This document shows, piece by piece, positions 10,830 through 21,990 of a stretch of 64,000 bases of DNA (the first letter of the stretch is position 1; the number at the start of each line of letters is the position of its first letter). Source of the DNA: Eumeta japonica (lineage: Eukaryota > Arthropoda > Insecta > Lepidoptera > Psychidae); NCBI GenBank assembly GCA_005406025.1, contig BGZK01000188.1:124001-188000 (forward strand), given 5' to 3'. A program made the translations under genes and the position numbers. A model generated the notes under the pieces. That model worked only from the letters and a program-made list of their open reading frames with translations. It was not told the origin of the DNA and did not search any database.

Positions 10830-13496
10830 TCTGACTGTTTTTACTGTTCAGTATTAAGTAGAATGTTAGGACTACAGTGAACCATAGATAAGAAGTGAAT
10901 GAATAAATAATAAACAAAAAAAAATATTTACAGCAATCGGTAGTTTACAAAAGCTATAAATAAGTACACCTAGAGCTGCTGGGACGATTTTAATGTTTAT
11001 GACTTATTTCTATGGCCCTCACACTAGGCGAAAAGCCTGTGACGTAAGCACCCCATTACGATTGACATTTACATTAGGGATAAAACTGACAATTTAGTAA
11101 TACTCAGGAAGGCTTATTCGTAGATACGTTTCATTAAAAACAAGAAAATTAACTGTATTATAACTAAAAGAAAAGAAAATATAAACAGACTAAAATACGT
11201 ATACTAGATATGTTAAACATGTTAATGATATGGTTTAAATACAAAGATACATAATATATGCACAGACATTAACACTCGTACGCGTACACATCACGATCTA
11301 AATAAATTTATATAGATATAAGATTTATGTGTTTGAATAATCCATGTACACACAATAATATGATATCCATTATCTTTTAGTGGTAGAACAAGGTCATATC
11401 ACTTCAAATTAAGTAGAGTATAGATTTGTAATGAAATTAAGGTTAAGTAATTATGAACTGAATCATGATTTAATACCTAATACATTTTCAGTATCATCAT
11501 ATGTTAATGTAGATAGCCAATTATGAAATAACTTTTTAGCTTTGTATACCGACTTCTCCTCCACGTTATAATTTTTAATTATTACAAAGTTGTAAACGTG
11601 CATTCTAAGAAACTGTCTTGAAAAAGAAAGAAGACTCATTCACAAATGGAGTTTAGGTGGACGAAATAATCTCCATTTGATCACAGCTCTGTATTCATCA
11701 GAAGCTAATATATTTTTGTGATGATGTCCCAAGTACGAGGAGTCGCCTCGCTCTGACTGCAGCCTCCATAAAAGTGAGTTTGTTGCCTACAGGGCATTTT
11801 AGTCATAAACTAAAGAAGTTGCGCTGTCTCGACCTGAATTAGGAGTCTTCGCAGATTCCACAAGTGACAATACGTCAGCATCGACTCACGTATCGCACAG
11901 TATAGAGATCTAAGCGTTTCCACAACTGCCACATGAGTTTTTTAGAATGCCAGTAATATTCCATACCCGAATTGAGGAATATACCATTCAGAGCGAACCA
12001 TGAGGAATATAGGTAATACGTATATACAGTTGACGAGTCGCTTATCTAGTTTGATATATCTAATCTAACTAAGTAACAGCGATGAGCTAAATCTAAATTT
12101 TTATTTAGTACCACTTCTAAGGTTGTATAAATATTAAATTTAATTATTAATTAAATATGTTATTTAAATCTCTTTGGACTCAATTCAATGATAAGCGAAA
12201 TAACCAGTTTTCATTACGTACACATATTATTTGGAAAGATATTTTGATAATCCAAGACCCAAGAATAACTTAATGTCCAACAAATTAAAACTTTTCAGTG
12301 GATTTTCTACTTAACGAGAATTATTTTCCATTATGTTAATTAGCGTGGACCGTTTACGAAATTAAACTAAAATATAATAAAATTAGTTACTTTTCGAGGT
12401 TTGAATTATTATCATAGTAAAATTGAATTTTGGTAATTATAAAGTATCTAATATTGGACAAATCTCTAGGCTTAATTTTAGGTTAGTTTTCAATTTGTGA
12501 TTGGGTTAACGAAGTACTAAATCGGCGGTCTTGCAAATTGCTCTATAACGAAGTTAGCGTGTTTGTGTTGTGTAGCCGTTTTCCGAATATTGAATAACTT
12601 CAATTAAATGTATTTTGAGCATTAATATGGCGGGCGTTTTATAGATTTCCTTCACTAGATTGTTTGTGTTCTCTTCAGTTTGCTTATTTAGGATTGGGCT
12701 AAATATAACGATGTTAGGACGTATGGTAGGTAAAATTATGTTTTAGTCCACTGTGAAAATATTATACTGATACGTTATAACAGGATATATTGTTGAATTA
12801 TTTTGCGTTGAATAATATTCAGCGAGGGTCGAATTAGATATTATGACAACAATGGTCGGGGGAGTGGGGAAATTCGGATCTTCTTTGTATTTTATTTGAA
12901 GGAAGAAAATGGGATTAAGTGGGAATCGTACTTAACGTAAAACAAGTCATTCATTCTGCAAAAAAATGGTGCGGAATTGGCTTTTATGTAGGTCAAAAGA
13001 AACAGATGTTAAGAGTAAATTAAGAAAACTGTGTGATAGGAAAAATATAGCCTTGAAAGACATTTAAAAAAAAATGTACTTAGATGCACAGAAAATGAAA
13101 ATAATGATTAGATATATAATTTGATTTTAATTAAAATAAAAGAGCATGAGTGCTTGAGATCGTCTAATTAGTTATCGCTTGCCAGCAACATTATCTATTT
13201 CGTAACTATTTATAAAACGGGTAGTAACGAAAATATAAGAAAGCACCCTCGATTGTTATCAAGCATTTCACTATTTTTTTTTACCATTATTAAATAATAT
13301 TTTACGTTTTAGTTAATCTAAGTGGGTCTTCTCAGTTTTCTTCTTCTCAATTTTTAAATATTTGGAACTGTATAGTTCGTTTTAAAGTTTACTGTTTGCA
13401 GTATTTTAATTCGTTACTCTCTTGAAGTGTTGATTATTAAACTATACTTTTTGATTTTTTCGTACGAAGTTAGAGTCTCTAATTACGCAATGGTAT
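10830..13496. other. No gene recognised
   Basis: AT-rich. A slightly GC-richer stretch at 11720-11960 has no open frame or splice pair I can support. Confidence 0.55.
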
Positions 13497-13735
13497 CGGA
13501 TTCAAAATGAACCAAATGAGACCAAAATCTCGTGGTTTATTGCTAGCTATTGAAGAGTTCCATTATCTATATTCCTGATCCATCATACCTTTCACGTCAT
13601 CAAATGTGAAGCATGGGAATCGGAAAACAAACCAAATGAGTCCAAACTTGGGAGGTTTATTGGTAAACCTTTAAGACTTCCACCATCTCCCTTCTGAATC
13701 CATCATCAGAGCAACCCAGTGGCAACAAATTATTA
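13497..13735 (+). repeat. ATTGAAGAGTTCCA dispersed repeat, two tandem units
   Basis: Two units of about 120 bp (13497-13615 and 13616-13735). Each has AACCAAATGAG(A/T)CCAAA, GTGGTTTATTG or GAGGTTTATTG, and TCC(A)TGATCCATCAT or CTGAATCCATCATCAGA. This short-period family is frequent in Lepidoptera. Noncoding. Confidence 0.55.
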
Positions 13736-13917
13736 TATGGTGAACCGTATTACACATACCTACTTGCGAAGTTTCTAATCAATAAAAAAATAATTAAAAG
13801 TAGGTTAAAGTTGACTTCCAAGATCTGTTTGCATAGTTGTAAAACTGTTAAAAATAAATGATCTATGGGCTCCTCCTTATTTTACAAAGTACTGTTATTT
13901 CACCAAGAGTCAATTTC

Positions 13918-13989
13918 GAAGGAGATAGTGGAAGAGGCCCTTATTCTAATGTGGTCGTTAGAAAAAGGGCCTCTTCCACTATCTCCTTC
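13918..13989. repeat. Perfect 25-bp foldback, 22-nt loop
   Basis: The left arm 13918-13942 (GAAGGAGATAGTGGAAGAGG...) and right arm 13965-13989 are exact reverse complements over 25 bp with a 22-nt loop. It lies in unique-looking DNA just after the ATTGAAGAGTTCCA repeat. A perfect stem implies recent origin or constraint. Confidence 0.9.
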
Positions 13990-15040
13990 AGATCATCAGA
14001 TCTAAAACAGGATCGGCACTGGAATGAGGAAGGCTATGGGAATCTCTTCTATATTCACGTGCATGAAAACGTCGACGTCAGATGTCATAAATTAGTGTAC
14101 TATGTCGAACATATAAGATTTAATTCAGAGACGAATCTGAATATGGAACAAGTTTAATTTTACGCATTAGAACAAAAAATAGAGTTCATTGATGGACTTC
14201 TCTGTTTAGTGCTATACGTTGTGATGTTTAGCACTTGTCAATTGCTACTCTAAATCACGATAAATGTCAACCTGACAAAGTCACAACGACAAAGTCACAA
14301 CACGACTGGATTTTGATAATTTCTTTCGCAAAAAAAAGCAAATGATGTCATTTAGTAGATACTAAACTTTTGGAATAGGCTAGCCTTTATTTCATTATAA
14401 AAGCATAAATAAATGGTACAACGCATAAAGAAGAAAATACGTGCGCCTTTAATTTGTTTACATTTAAAGAAAAACGTACGAGAGATGTTGTCAATTAAAT
14501 TTGCTTTTTGAGCTTTGATGTTCAATTTCACCGTTATTATATAGAATAAAAACATTAGTTTTTGCCTGCTGTTTTATCGCTCTGGACACAGAAAAAATGA
14601 CTTCATAATGTTTAAGGACCCATTCGAGTTTTGGCTCTAGTGTCTTACAGCTCAATATGTTCTACTCTCCGAATTCGGTTCTGGTTCTGATTTCGTTCCC
14701 TTTCGCTCCCTGTACCACATTCTTAATCGAAATGAACAAGGGTAAATACTCTATATATACTTTTTAATTAAATATACTATATCTGTTTTAAAACTACTAC
14801 AACAAACGTCCAGTTGTTGGAGAAAGAGGAAATACGAGGCGAACGCAAACAAACTAACAAATATGTTCACTTCATCATTGACATACAAAATACTATTTAC
14901 TATCAAGATTGGGACATGTAGATCAATTCAAAAGGAAACCCACCTTGATTCGTTTAGTGGTTTATATGGTGCCTGAACAGAATGTAGAATTAAGATACTA
15001 TAATGTAGTTATGAGAATCGAAAATTTTATCGATCTTATA
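13990..15040. other. No gene recognised
   Basis: AT-rich DNA. A small tract at 14640-14720 has GGTTCTGGTTCTGATTTCG, a degenerate pyrimidine-rich repeat. Confidence 0.55.
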
Positions 15041-15430
15041 CAAGATGGATTTTGTCATGCATCTTTTCGCAAATATTCATAATCTCCTTCCCATATAAAA
15101 CGATTTTGCCAAAGAAATCAAAGTCGTTGAAGTAGCCGTTTCTGAAAAAAATAGCTTAGAACATCTACCTAGAAATGTCATACTGACAGTCTTAGAACAG
15201 CTGACGCATAGGTATTGCGTCACAATGCGTTGCGCGGCCGGACGTACGACCGCGCCCGCGCTTGCAGTCTGGCCGAGCATTTATCAAGGTTGTGTCTATA
15301 TTACTTATAAGTCTATTCAACATAAATATTTTGAATGATGTGTTTTTATTATAGTTACTTAGCAATGTTGTTTTTAAAAAGAAGGAGATTATGAATATTT
15401 GCGAAAAGATGCATAATAAAATCCATCCTG
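15041..15430. mobile_element. TIR element (Tc1/mariner-type MITE), 390 bp
   Basis: The left end CAAGATGGATTTTGTCATGC and right end inverse CAGGATGGATTTTATTATGC are followed by a shared ATCTTTTCGCAAATATTC and ATAATCTCCTTC. This makes inverted arms of about 50 bp with few mismatches. TA flanks both ends (15039-15040 and 15431-15432). The centre holds a GC-rich piece (GCGGCCGGACGTACG). No transposase. Confidence 0.75.
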
Positions 15431-16142
15431 TACAAATAAGGTGTGGCCGACTTCAACGCCAGCCAGTGCTTTTCCTCCGCGTTGTCCATTTACTAAGTGA
15501 GGAAAGTATTTTACTTTCTCATCTCTCGTTTTGTGCACTCCACGCCTGGGAGTGCTGCAGTGATCTCGCTAAAACGTAACTCGGAACTGGCGCCTGGCCG
15601 TGGCTTTGCTCGGACAATTCTTAATTTTCTTGGCGCTGCGCGATGCCTTTACTCGATTGTTAGTATTTTAAATTGGTTGTATCCTGTCAAGCTTCACGGT
15701 GGCTAATTATAATAGTGCATTTGTAGAAATGCGGAAAATAAAGCGTATGAAGCCTCATTTACCATTATGAATAGTAAAAGTGTCTCAATACAAACGCGTT
15801 TGGCTATCGATAATGGAGTTCTGATACCTACGCTTCTGTATGTAGTGAAAGTTGGGTACGGCAGAAGAAAGACGAAAGTAGAATCAATGCGGTGGACATG
15901 TGATCTCTGCGGAATGTGTGTGGATTCTCCTTGAAAGTATTAAGGAACAATGATGTCAGAGAGCGGTGTTGTTTAAAGGAAGATGTTGCGACCAGAGTAG
16001 AAAAAGGTATGTTCTGATGGTGCGACCATCTGGAAAGGACGAATGAAAGACTGACAAAAAAAAATATAGAACGAATGTGTGTGGAGAAAAAGTAAGCAAG
16101 GATCACCCTAGAATATACTATGCAGACCAAATATAAAAAAAA

Positions 16143-16325
16143 TGTGGCCAAATTTTAAGCACCCGAAACCGAAGACCTTGAGTCAAAAGATTGATAAATG
16201 TCAGTGCAGCAAGAGAGATGTGCAAAGATCGTAACATAAGGAAATCCATAATCTCTGCCTACTCTTCTGGGAACTCTGCCTACTCTTCTGGGAACTTGGC
16301 GTGAGATTATATTGTTGTTATTTAT
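16143..16325 (+). repeat. Same dispersed repeat (copy 2) with 21-bp duplication
   Basis: GCACCCGAAACCGAAGACC, GAGAGATGTGCAAAGATCG and AATCTCTGCCTACTCTTCTG match copy 1. The piece TCTGCCTACTCTTCTGGGAAC is directly duplicated at 16254-16295. Confidence 0.5.
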
Positions 16326-17081
16326 TTTTACGAGCTAAACAACAAAAAAAAGTGTGTGGTCGTGTGTGTTGTGTATTTGTGTACACACTTGAAAAGTTAA
16401 TAATTATAATTGTATTCGTAAGAAACATTAACATCTACTAATTTCTAATAGAAATATCTCAACAGAGGCGTCCGTAACATCCGAAACACAAGATTCAAAA
16501 CATCTAAAAGTTTATAATGCCTATACTAAGTGGCAGTACTTGTCTTTCTTAGTTACTACAATTTCTTTTAATGTTTGTAAGAAAACATGGGCTGATCTCC
16601 CATGACAATCGGTAAATCAATTATAATATACACTAGATACCTGAGCACCAATATAAATACATACATGAAACCGGGAAATAAATAAACTCTTATTAGAAAC
16701 TAAATTTAGGTGGGTCTATTGACGTTTATCATTCGACCTAACTTCACGGTGTCCTACATCGGCGCGCGCAACTTCCGTAATTCAGTGAATTATATTTTGA
16801 TTTTTTCACCCTAATATCGCTAAAGACATACATATTCAAAAAAAACATCAAAACTCGCATAATAGTTCCAATCATTTTTTGGAAAATTTTCGCTTCTTTG
16901 ATTGATACCAAATACAAGGATAGTGCTGAATATTAATCATTCAACTGAAGAACTTTTTATAACAGTTTCATTTCTGTGGACAATTTGACTGAAGCACGGA
17001 AATATGTAGGCACAATTGGCGACCAACCAGACTCACAAAATACAAAGGTGGAATAACGGCTTCTGCTGCTGGAAGTGACAG

Positions 17082-17110
17082 TGGAGGGTTTTACTGGTAG
17101 AAACCCTCCA
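17082..17110. repeat. 10-bp perfect foldback
   Basis: TGGAGGGTTT (17082-17091) and AAACCCTCCA (17101-17110) around a 9-nt loop. Function unknown. Confidence 0.7.
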
Positions 17111-17574
17111 GTGAATAAAGTTCCAGTGGTCCACTCCCCGCTCTAACAAATATTCCATCCCTTCCCGTTTTCTGGTATCTATACATTTTCTCTTTGTACA
17201 GAAATAATGTTATCCAGAATTATATATTCTAAGAGATAATCCTCCCCTATTTACATTTTTATCACAACCTCATTATCATCTTTCAGCCCTTTCAGAAATT
17301 AGTCTGGATAAATAACAAGTAGGCACACAATTTTATTTATGTATTATTAATAAATATTAATTTTTATTTTATATACATACATTGATAAATTTTTCATGTA
17401 ATTAATAATAATTACAGATATTTGACAGTTCTATCAGTTTCTCAGCGTGACAGAATTCAAAGTTATGTACTTTAGTTCGCGATATTTAGGGAACTAATAA
17501 TTTTTGTCCACAATAAACAAAGTTACGATCTGCATAAAAAAATGTGTGCATCATTATTATATATAATAATGATA

Positions 17575-17712
17575 TAAACTCACGTCTATTTCCCACAAGG
17601 GTAAACAGAGGCTATAGATTTCCACATGATAGGATCTTTGCATATCTCTCTTGCTTCTCTGACATCCATTAATCTTTTCATGCAAGTTCGTCGGTTTCGG
17701 GTGCTTAAAATT
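17575..17712 (-). repeat. Same dispersed repeat (copy 3, reverse)
   Basis: AAACTCACGTCTATTTCCC to CGTCGGTTTCGGGTGC is the reverse of the 40700 copy, with GATCTTTGCATATCTCTCTTG in the middle. It is followed by a 'tttagggttacgag' tail and a 'gtccgtccgttcctccg' stretch typical of other lepidopteran repeats. Confidence 0.5.
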
Positions 17713-18639
17713 TGGCCTTTTTTAGGGTTACGAGTCAAAATGGCAAAAACGGAATTCTTATAGTTTCGTCATATCAGTCCGTCCGTCCGTTCCTCCGTAT
17801 TTCACAAGCATTTTAGTCAAAAACTACAAGATGTATATTGATGAAAGTTATAAAATAGGTACGTTATCTAAATATATATACTCGTATATATAAAAATAAA
17901 ATCTACAGCTATTGCTAGGAAATCTTCTTGACTTTTGCTTTGTGGTTTAGCTTTCTTTTTTCTATTATAAAATACATGAGCTTTTGTTAAATGAACTTTG
18001 TTTAAAATTGTTTTAATTCATTCATTTTTTTTTCATCTTCAAGTACCTTAGCTTTTGCTAAATAAGCATCACAAGCATCAAGAAAAAAAATATAAAGTAT
18101 AAAAAATGAGGCATTACTTAGTTCAGTAGCTGAATAGCAAAAGTAAATATTTCTAGGTGGGTATTCCATACACGCAACAGAAGCTGATAATTTTTTTTCA
18201 GCAAATAGCAACGTGTGGCACATATTTTGACAGTTACTTTGAGAACTCTTTAAGGTTTTTAAACATTTTAATTTGATTAAGTAAATATTTTCGGAAATAA
18301 TCACACCAAAAATAGCATAAATTGTGGTCCTCCTTATTTTTTAAACCGTTTACCCAAAAAATATGAAAAATATTACAAAAGTAATGCTTAACAAATACTT
18401 TCAACAAAAATTATTTTCAATATGATCGAATAACTGTTTTTGAGTTATATTTGAAAAAGTACGCTTCTCAACAAAAGGACATAAGTGCCATGAAGATGCC
18501 CTCTTTTGCTGGTGCACTTTAGCTTACACTAGTTTCAGAGTAATAGTTGATATATCTAATTATTTCTCTTGTCATAAGCGACTAAAGTGCTTACACCTAC
18601 CTATTCTGTGCGGGAAACATGGAAAAATTGTAACGATGC

Positions 18640-18725
18640 ATTTTTTTTAATTGTAGTGCCTTTATTAACGTTTTCGAAACCCTACAGTGAGCATGGTCCC
18701 ACATGCACTTGGCCAGTTTTTTATT
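18640..18725 (+). repeat. GCACTTGGCC-type repeat tail
   Basis: CGAAACCCTACAGTGAGCATG and GCACTTGGCCAGTTTTTTA match the tail at 38330-38420. A short fragment only. Confidence 0.4.
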
Positions 18726-19079
18726 TATGACACCATTACGGTTTGCAAAAGGTGCTCAAGCGCGATTCTTGCCGACATTTTCATCATACTTGTTAGTTCT
18801 ATAGATTTTTTTTGTCAATCTAAAGTAGATTCATAATTTCCAGATGGCCAAACCAACATAACGTAGCTCTGTACCTATTCCTATACCTCGTGTATATATA
18901 TTCACCATTAAATCTTTGAAACAATGAGTCCGATTGAGACACAAATGGGTATAGTGATAGCTTGTTAAGTGCACACTAACAAACTTTTTATTTGCTATTA
19001 ATATTGCTTAATCTCAGTTGTAAGACAAGTTTTACATAATGGCAGGAGTAGTGTGGTTGTTTGATATATAAAAATCAGT

Positions 19080-19260
19080 GTATAATTTAAAGCGGGATGC
19101 GGACCGGGATTGACGCCTAGGACCAAGGAAGGAATCGAGAACGATATTGGGGTCGAGACCGAGGGTCGGAGCGGAGTTGCGTTATTGTAGATGAAGTCAT
19201 TGAAATCGGGAATAGCACCCGGATCAGAATTCGAGACCGGGAGTGGCAGTAAGATCTTTT
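19080..19260 (+). repeat. Degenerate purine-rich hexamer-like tract
   Basis: Repeated GGGA(C/T)CGGGA(T/C) and GGAATCG(A/G)GA type hexamers (gaccgggattgacg, gatcagaattcgag, gaccgggagtgg). A weaker tract with ATTGGGATTGGG lies at 45690-45830. Confidence 0.4.
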
Positions 19261-21556
19261 CACATAAAGGATTTGCAATCGAAGATAACAGTTTGTCCGA
19301 CAGCGCGTTATTTTAATAGAAAAAAAAGAAAACAGTATTTAGGCTTCTGGTTAGAAATGAAATTGTTGTAATCAATGGGAATTTTCATCTTCAATTTTTA
19401 CTTCAATATTTACTTTATGGGTCAAGAGAACATCCGTATTGTTCTGTTTAGAAAAGTTTATTACCATTTTACTTTACCAGACAAATTAAACATTTTTTCT
19501 AGTATATACAATACTAAAGTCTCGGTAATTAATAAGACTTCAGATTAAATTCAGTTTTAATTTTTTCCAAAACAGAGATTGTTGGTTTAAAAGCAAGCAT
19601 TAAAATTAAATACAAACAGTGCATAACCGGTAACCCGTAACCCTATTCATTTAAATCTGGTTCATGGTTTAAAACTTTTTCCTTTTAAGAAAATAGCTAC
19701 CCGCCGGAATAAGACATTTAAAAAAGCAATAATTTAAAAAGGGCTTCGAGCATTTAAAAGCTACGGTGGTCAATTCTTAATATATTCGATTTTATATCGT
19801 GCTCGATATGAAACTAGAGTCGACTATCGGTTTGATCCGCATTTAAAAATGTAAAAACACTAAAAGGAAAGAAAGATTATTGTTTTACATTTCGTAACAT
19901 TATCAATTTTTATTAAAAATACTTCTTATAAATAGTAAATAATTTTACCGAGGAAGAAACCCAAGCATTTCCCGTTTCCTGTTTCAAAGATTAATTTGTA
20001 AAATTAATCTTTGGGATTACTAAAAAACATATTTCTTGAATTTAATAAAAAGATTATCATGAACTGTACATGTTATGTAATGTATTATAATTTAGTATAC
20101 GATGATAATCACGTTGTATACTTTATGATATAACGTGACTTAATGCAGTGTTTCACCATATTTCTCTTAGAGACGTTCTTATACTCGCGTAGTTTTTAAG
20201 CTAATTTAAAAATTTTTTCAGTCGGGGTTTATAGTTTGCATAATTAATGTTTTGTATTATTTTTATTTATTTTTAGCTTTTTATTTTACGATCATAATGT
20301 TATTTGCCTTGTGCAAACTTTGTAGAAATTTTATTAATTTAGACAGTTTGAGTTTTATTTGACAGTTCGTTGTTCCAAATTATTTTTAAACATATAAGTG
20401 TCTAAGTTGTATATATTCTTGTAATCTAATCTTAAAATCTATTTATTGACAAGATTGGAAAAAGAAATTCTTCCAGGCATAACATTTGGTGGCAAAAATC
20501 CGTCATTTTGTTTTTTGATAATTTTTATATAGTCATGACATTCATGTCATTACTAAAAAATACGTAATAACGATAATTAATTGAAATCGAGTCAACCTTT
20601 TAGTAATTACAAGGGAACATAGGGTCGGTCATAGATAAGTACATGCAGGTCAAATACTTGACCCCCCTTTTGAGCTATGCCTCAGTAGGCTAAAAAAAAT
20701 GTTTTCATTCAAATTAATTCCAAACGAATCCATATATTTAGATAAAGTTACTTACTATTATTGAGCTGTTTGGGTTCGAAAATGGTAGGAAGTTTTGTGA
20801 TTGGCTTTTATGATCTAATATTTTCCAAACTATGTTAAATGAAATTGACCAATATGAATGCTAGTTCGAGATGTCACATATAATATGAACTTCTAATTTA
20901 CCTATAATTTTCGTAACACATTTCATCATACATTTTATGATGGACGTGTACAGACCCCTTTATTCCTCTTATAGTTATTTCAATTGATGCGGATTGAGCC
21001 TTGTTAAATGAAATTAAATACTTTGTAATATGTGATAACTTTAATGTAGAATTATTAGATGTCAGTAATGATAATCACAATTCTGGAATACTTTGAATGT
21101 TTAAATGTGACAAATCTTTTTTCAGTATCTACAACACTATTCAGTACCTCTTGGATTCGTTTAGCAATATTTATACAAATATTAACCTCATCAAATATGT
21201 ATTATTAGTAATTTAAAATCGGACAACAGAGGTCTTCATTTGAAATACCGTTTACAAAAACACAGAAAAGAATACACATTTCATATAACGCATATTGAAA
21301 TTATTTATTATCCATTGAGCCAATGTAAATTACAAAAAAATCAGGCTAATGCGAGTATTGGCGGACTAAAAAACGCCGTTATCGTCCTCTGGCAGGAAAT
21401 AATTGCTTTCTTCCTGCTCAATGAAGTTGTTATCATTTCGCTTCTTTTGTCGATCCTGGTAGAGCAGCCTTTGTTTATTTCGAACATCTGTAAATGTCAT
21501 TCTAATAATTAGCTAAAAGGGACTGATATTATTGTTTCAGCATTGAAATAAATTTA

Positions 21557-21990
21557 AAAAAAAAAACACGTGTGGCACTCGTGGACTGCCGAGTTAAAGC
21601 TATTGCATAGTATTTTTTATCAACTTATGCAATTTTAATTATTTATTTATTTTAGTTACGCAGTATTTTTGAGGAGGTGCTCTAACGCCGAAACTCTAAG
21701 CAGGCATGAGTCACCAGATTGAGGGGCGAAGAGGGGGATTACGCATGCGCAGTAACGCCGATACAACCAATGCCACCTAGAGGCGAGTTGCTGAACTAAA
21801 GAGACAAGCGTGATATTTCAAAAAAGTCATTAAAAGTTCTGCTATTCATCGATAGATGGCAAAAATAAAAAGTATCACCGCTGTGCCGGTCGGAGTGGGG
21901 GGTGTTAGGTTATTTTCGTTACGGAATTTCTGGATTCGGTCTCCACGCTCAAGGCCCGCGATAGAAGCTATGCAATAGCTTAAAATATAT
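21557..21990 (+). repeat. ACACGTGTGGCACTCG repeat, copy A (uninterrupted)
   Basis: About 430 bp from ACACGTGTGGCACTCGTGG to CTATGCAATAGCTT. The inner motifs AAGCTATTGCATAG and CTATGCAATAGCTT are inverted, which suggests a TIR-type element. The central part differs from copy B and is not coding. Confidence 0.6.

Larger units (their letters stand above)
15431..21556. other. Repeat-derived and AT-rich noncoding DNA
   Basis: Apart from the listed repeat copies (16143, 17575, 18640, 19080) I see nothing. Frames of up to 107 codons (15828-16151 and 18002-18304 on the - strand) show no motif or codon pattern that supports them. Confidence 0.5.

Noticed and set aside
15828..16151. 107-codon - strand frame
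   Set aside because: Hydrophobic and Ser-rich low-complexity translation, no motif, adjoining a dispersed repeat.
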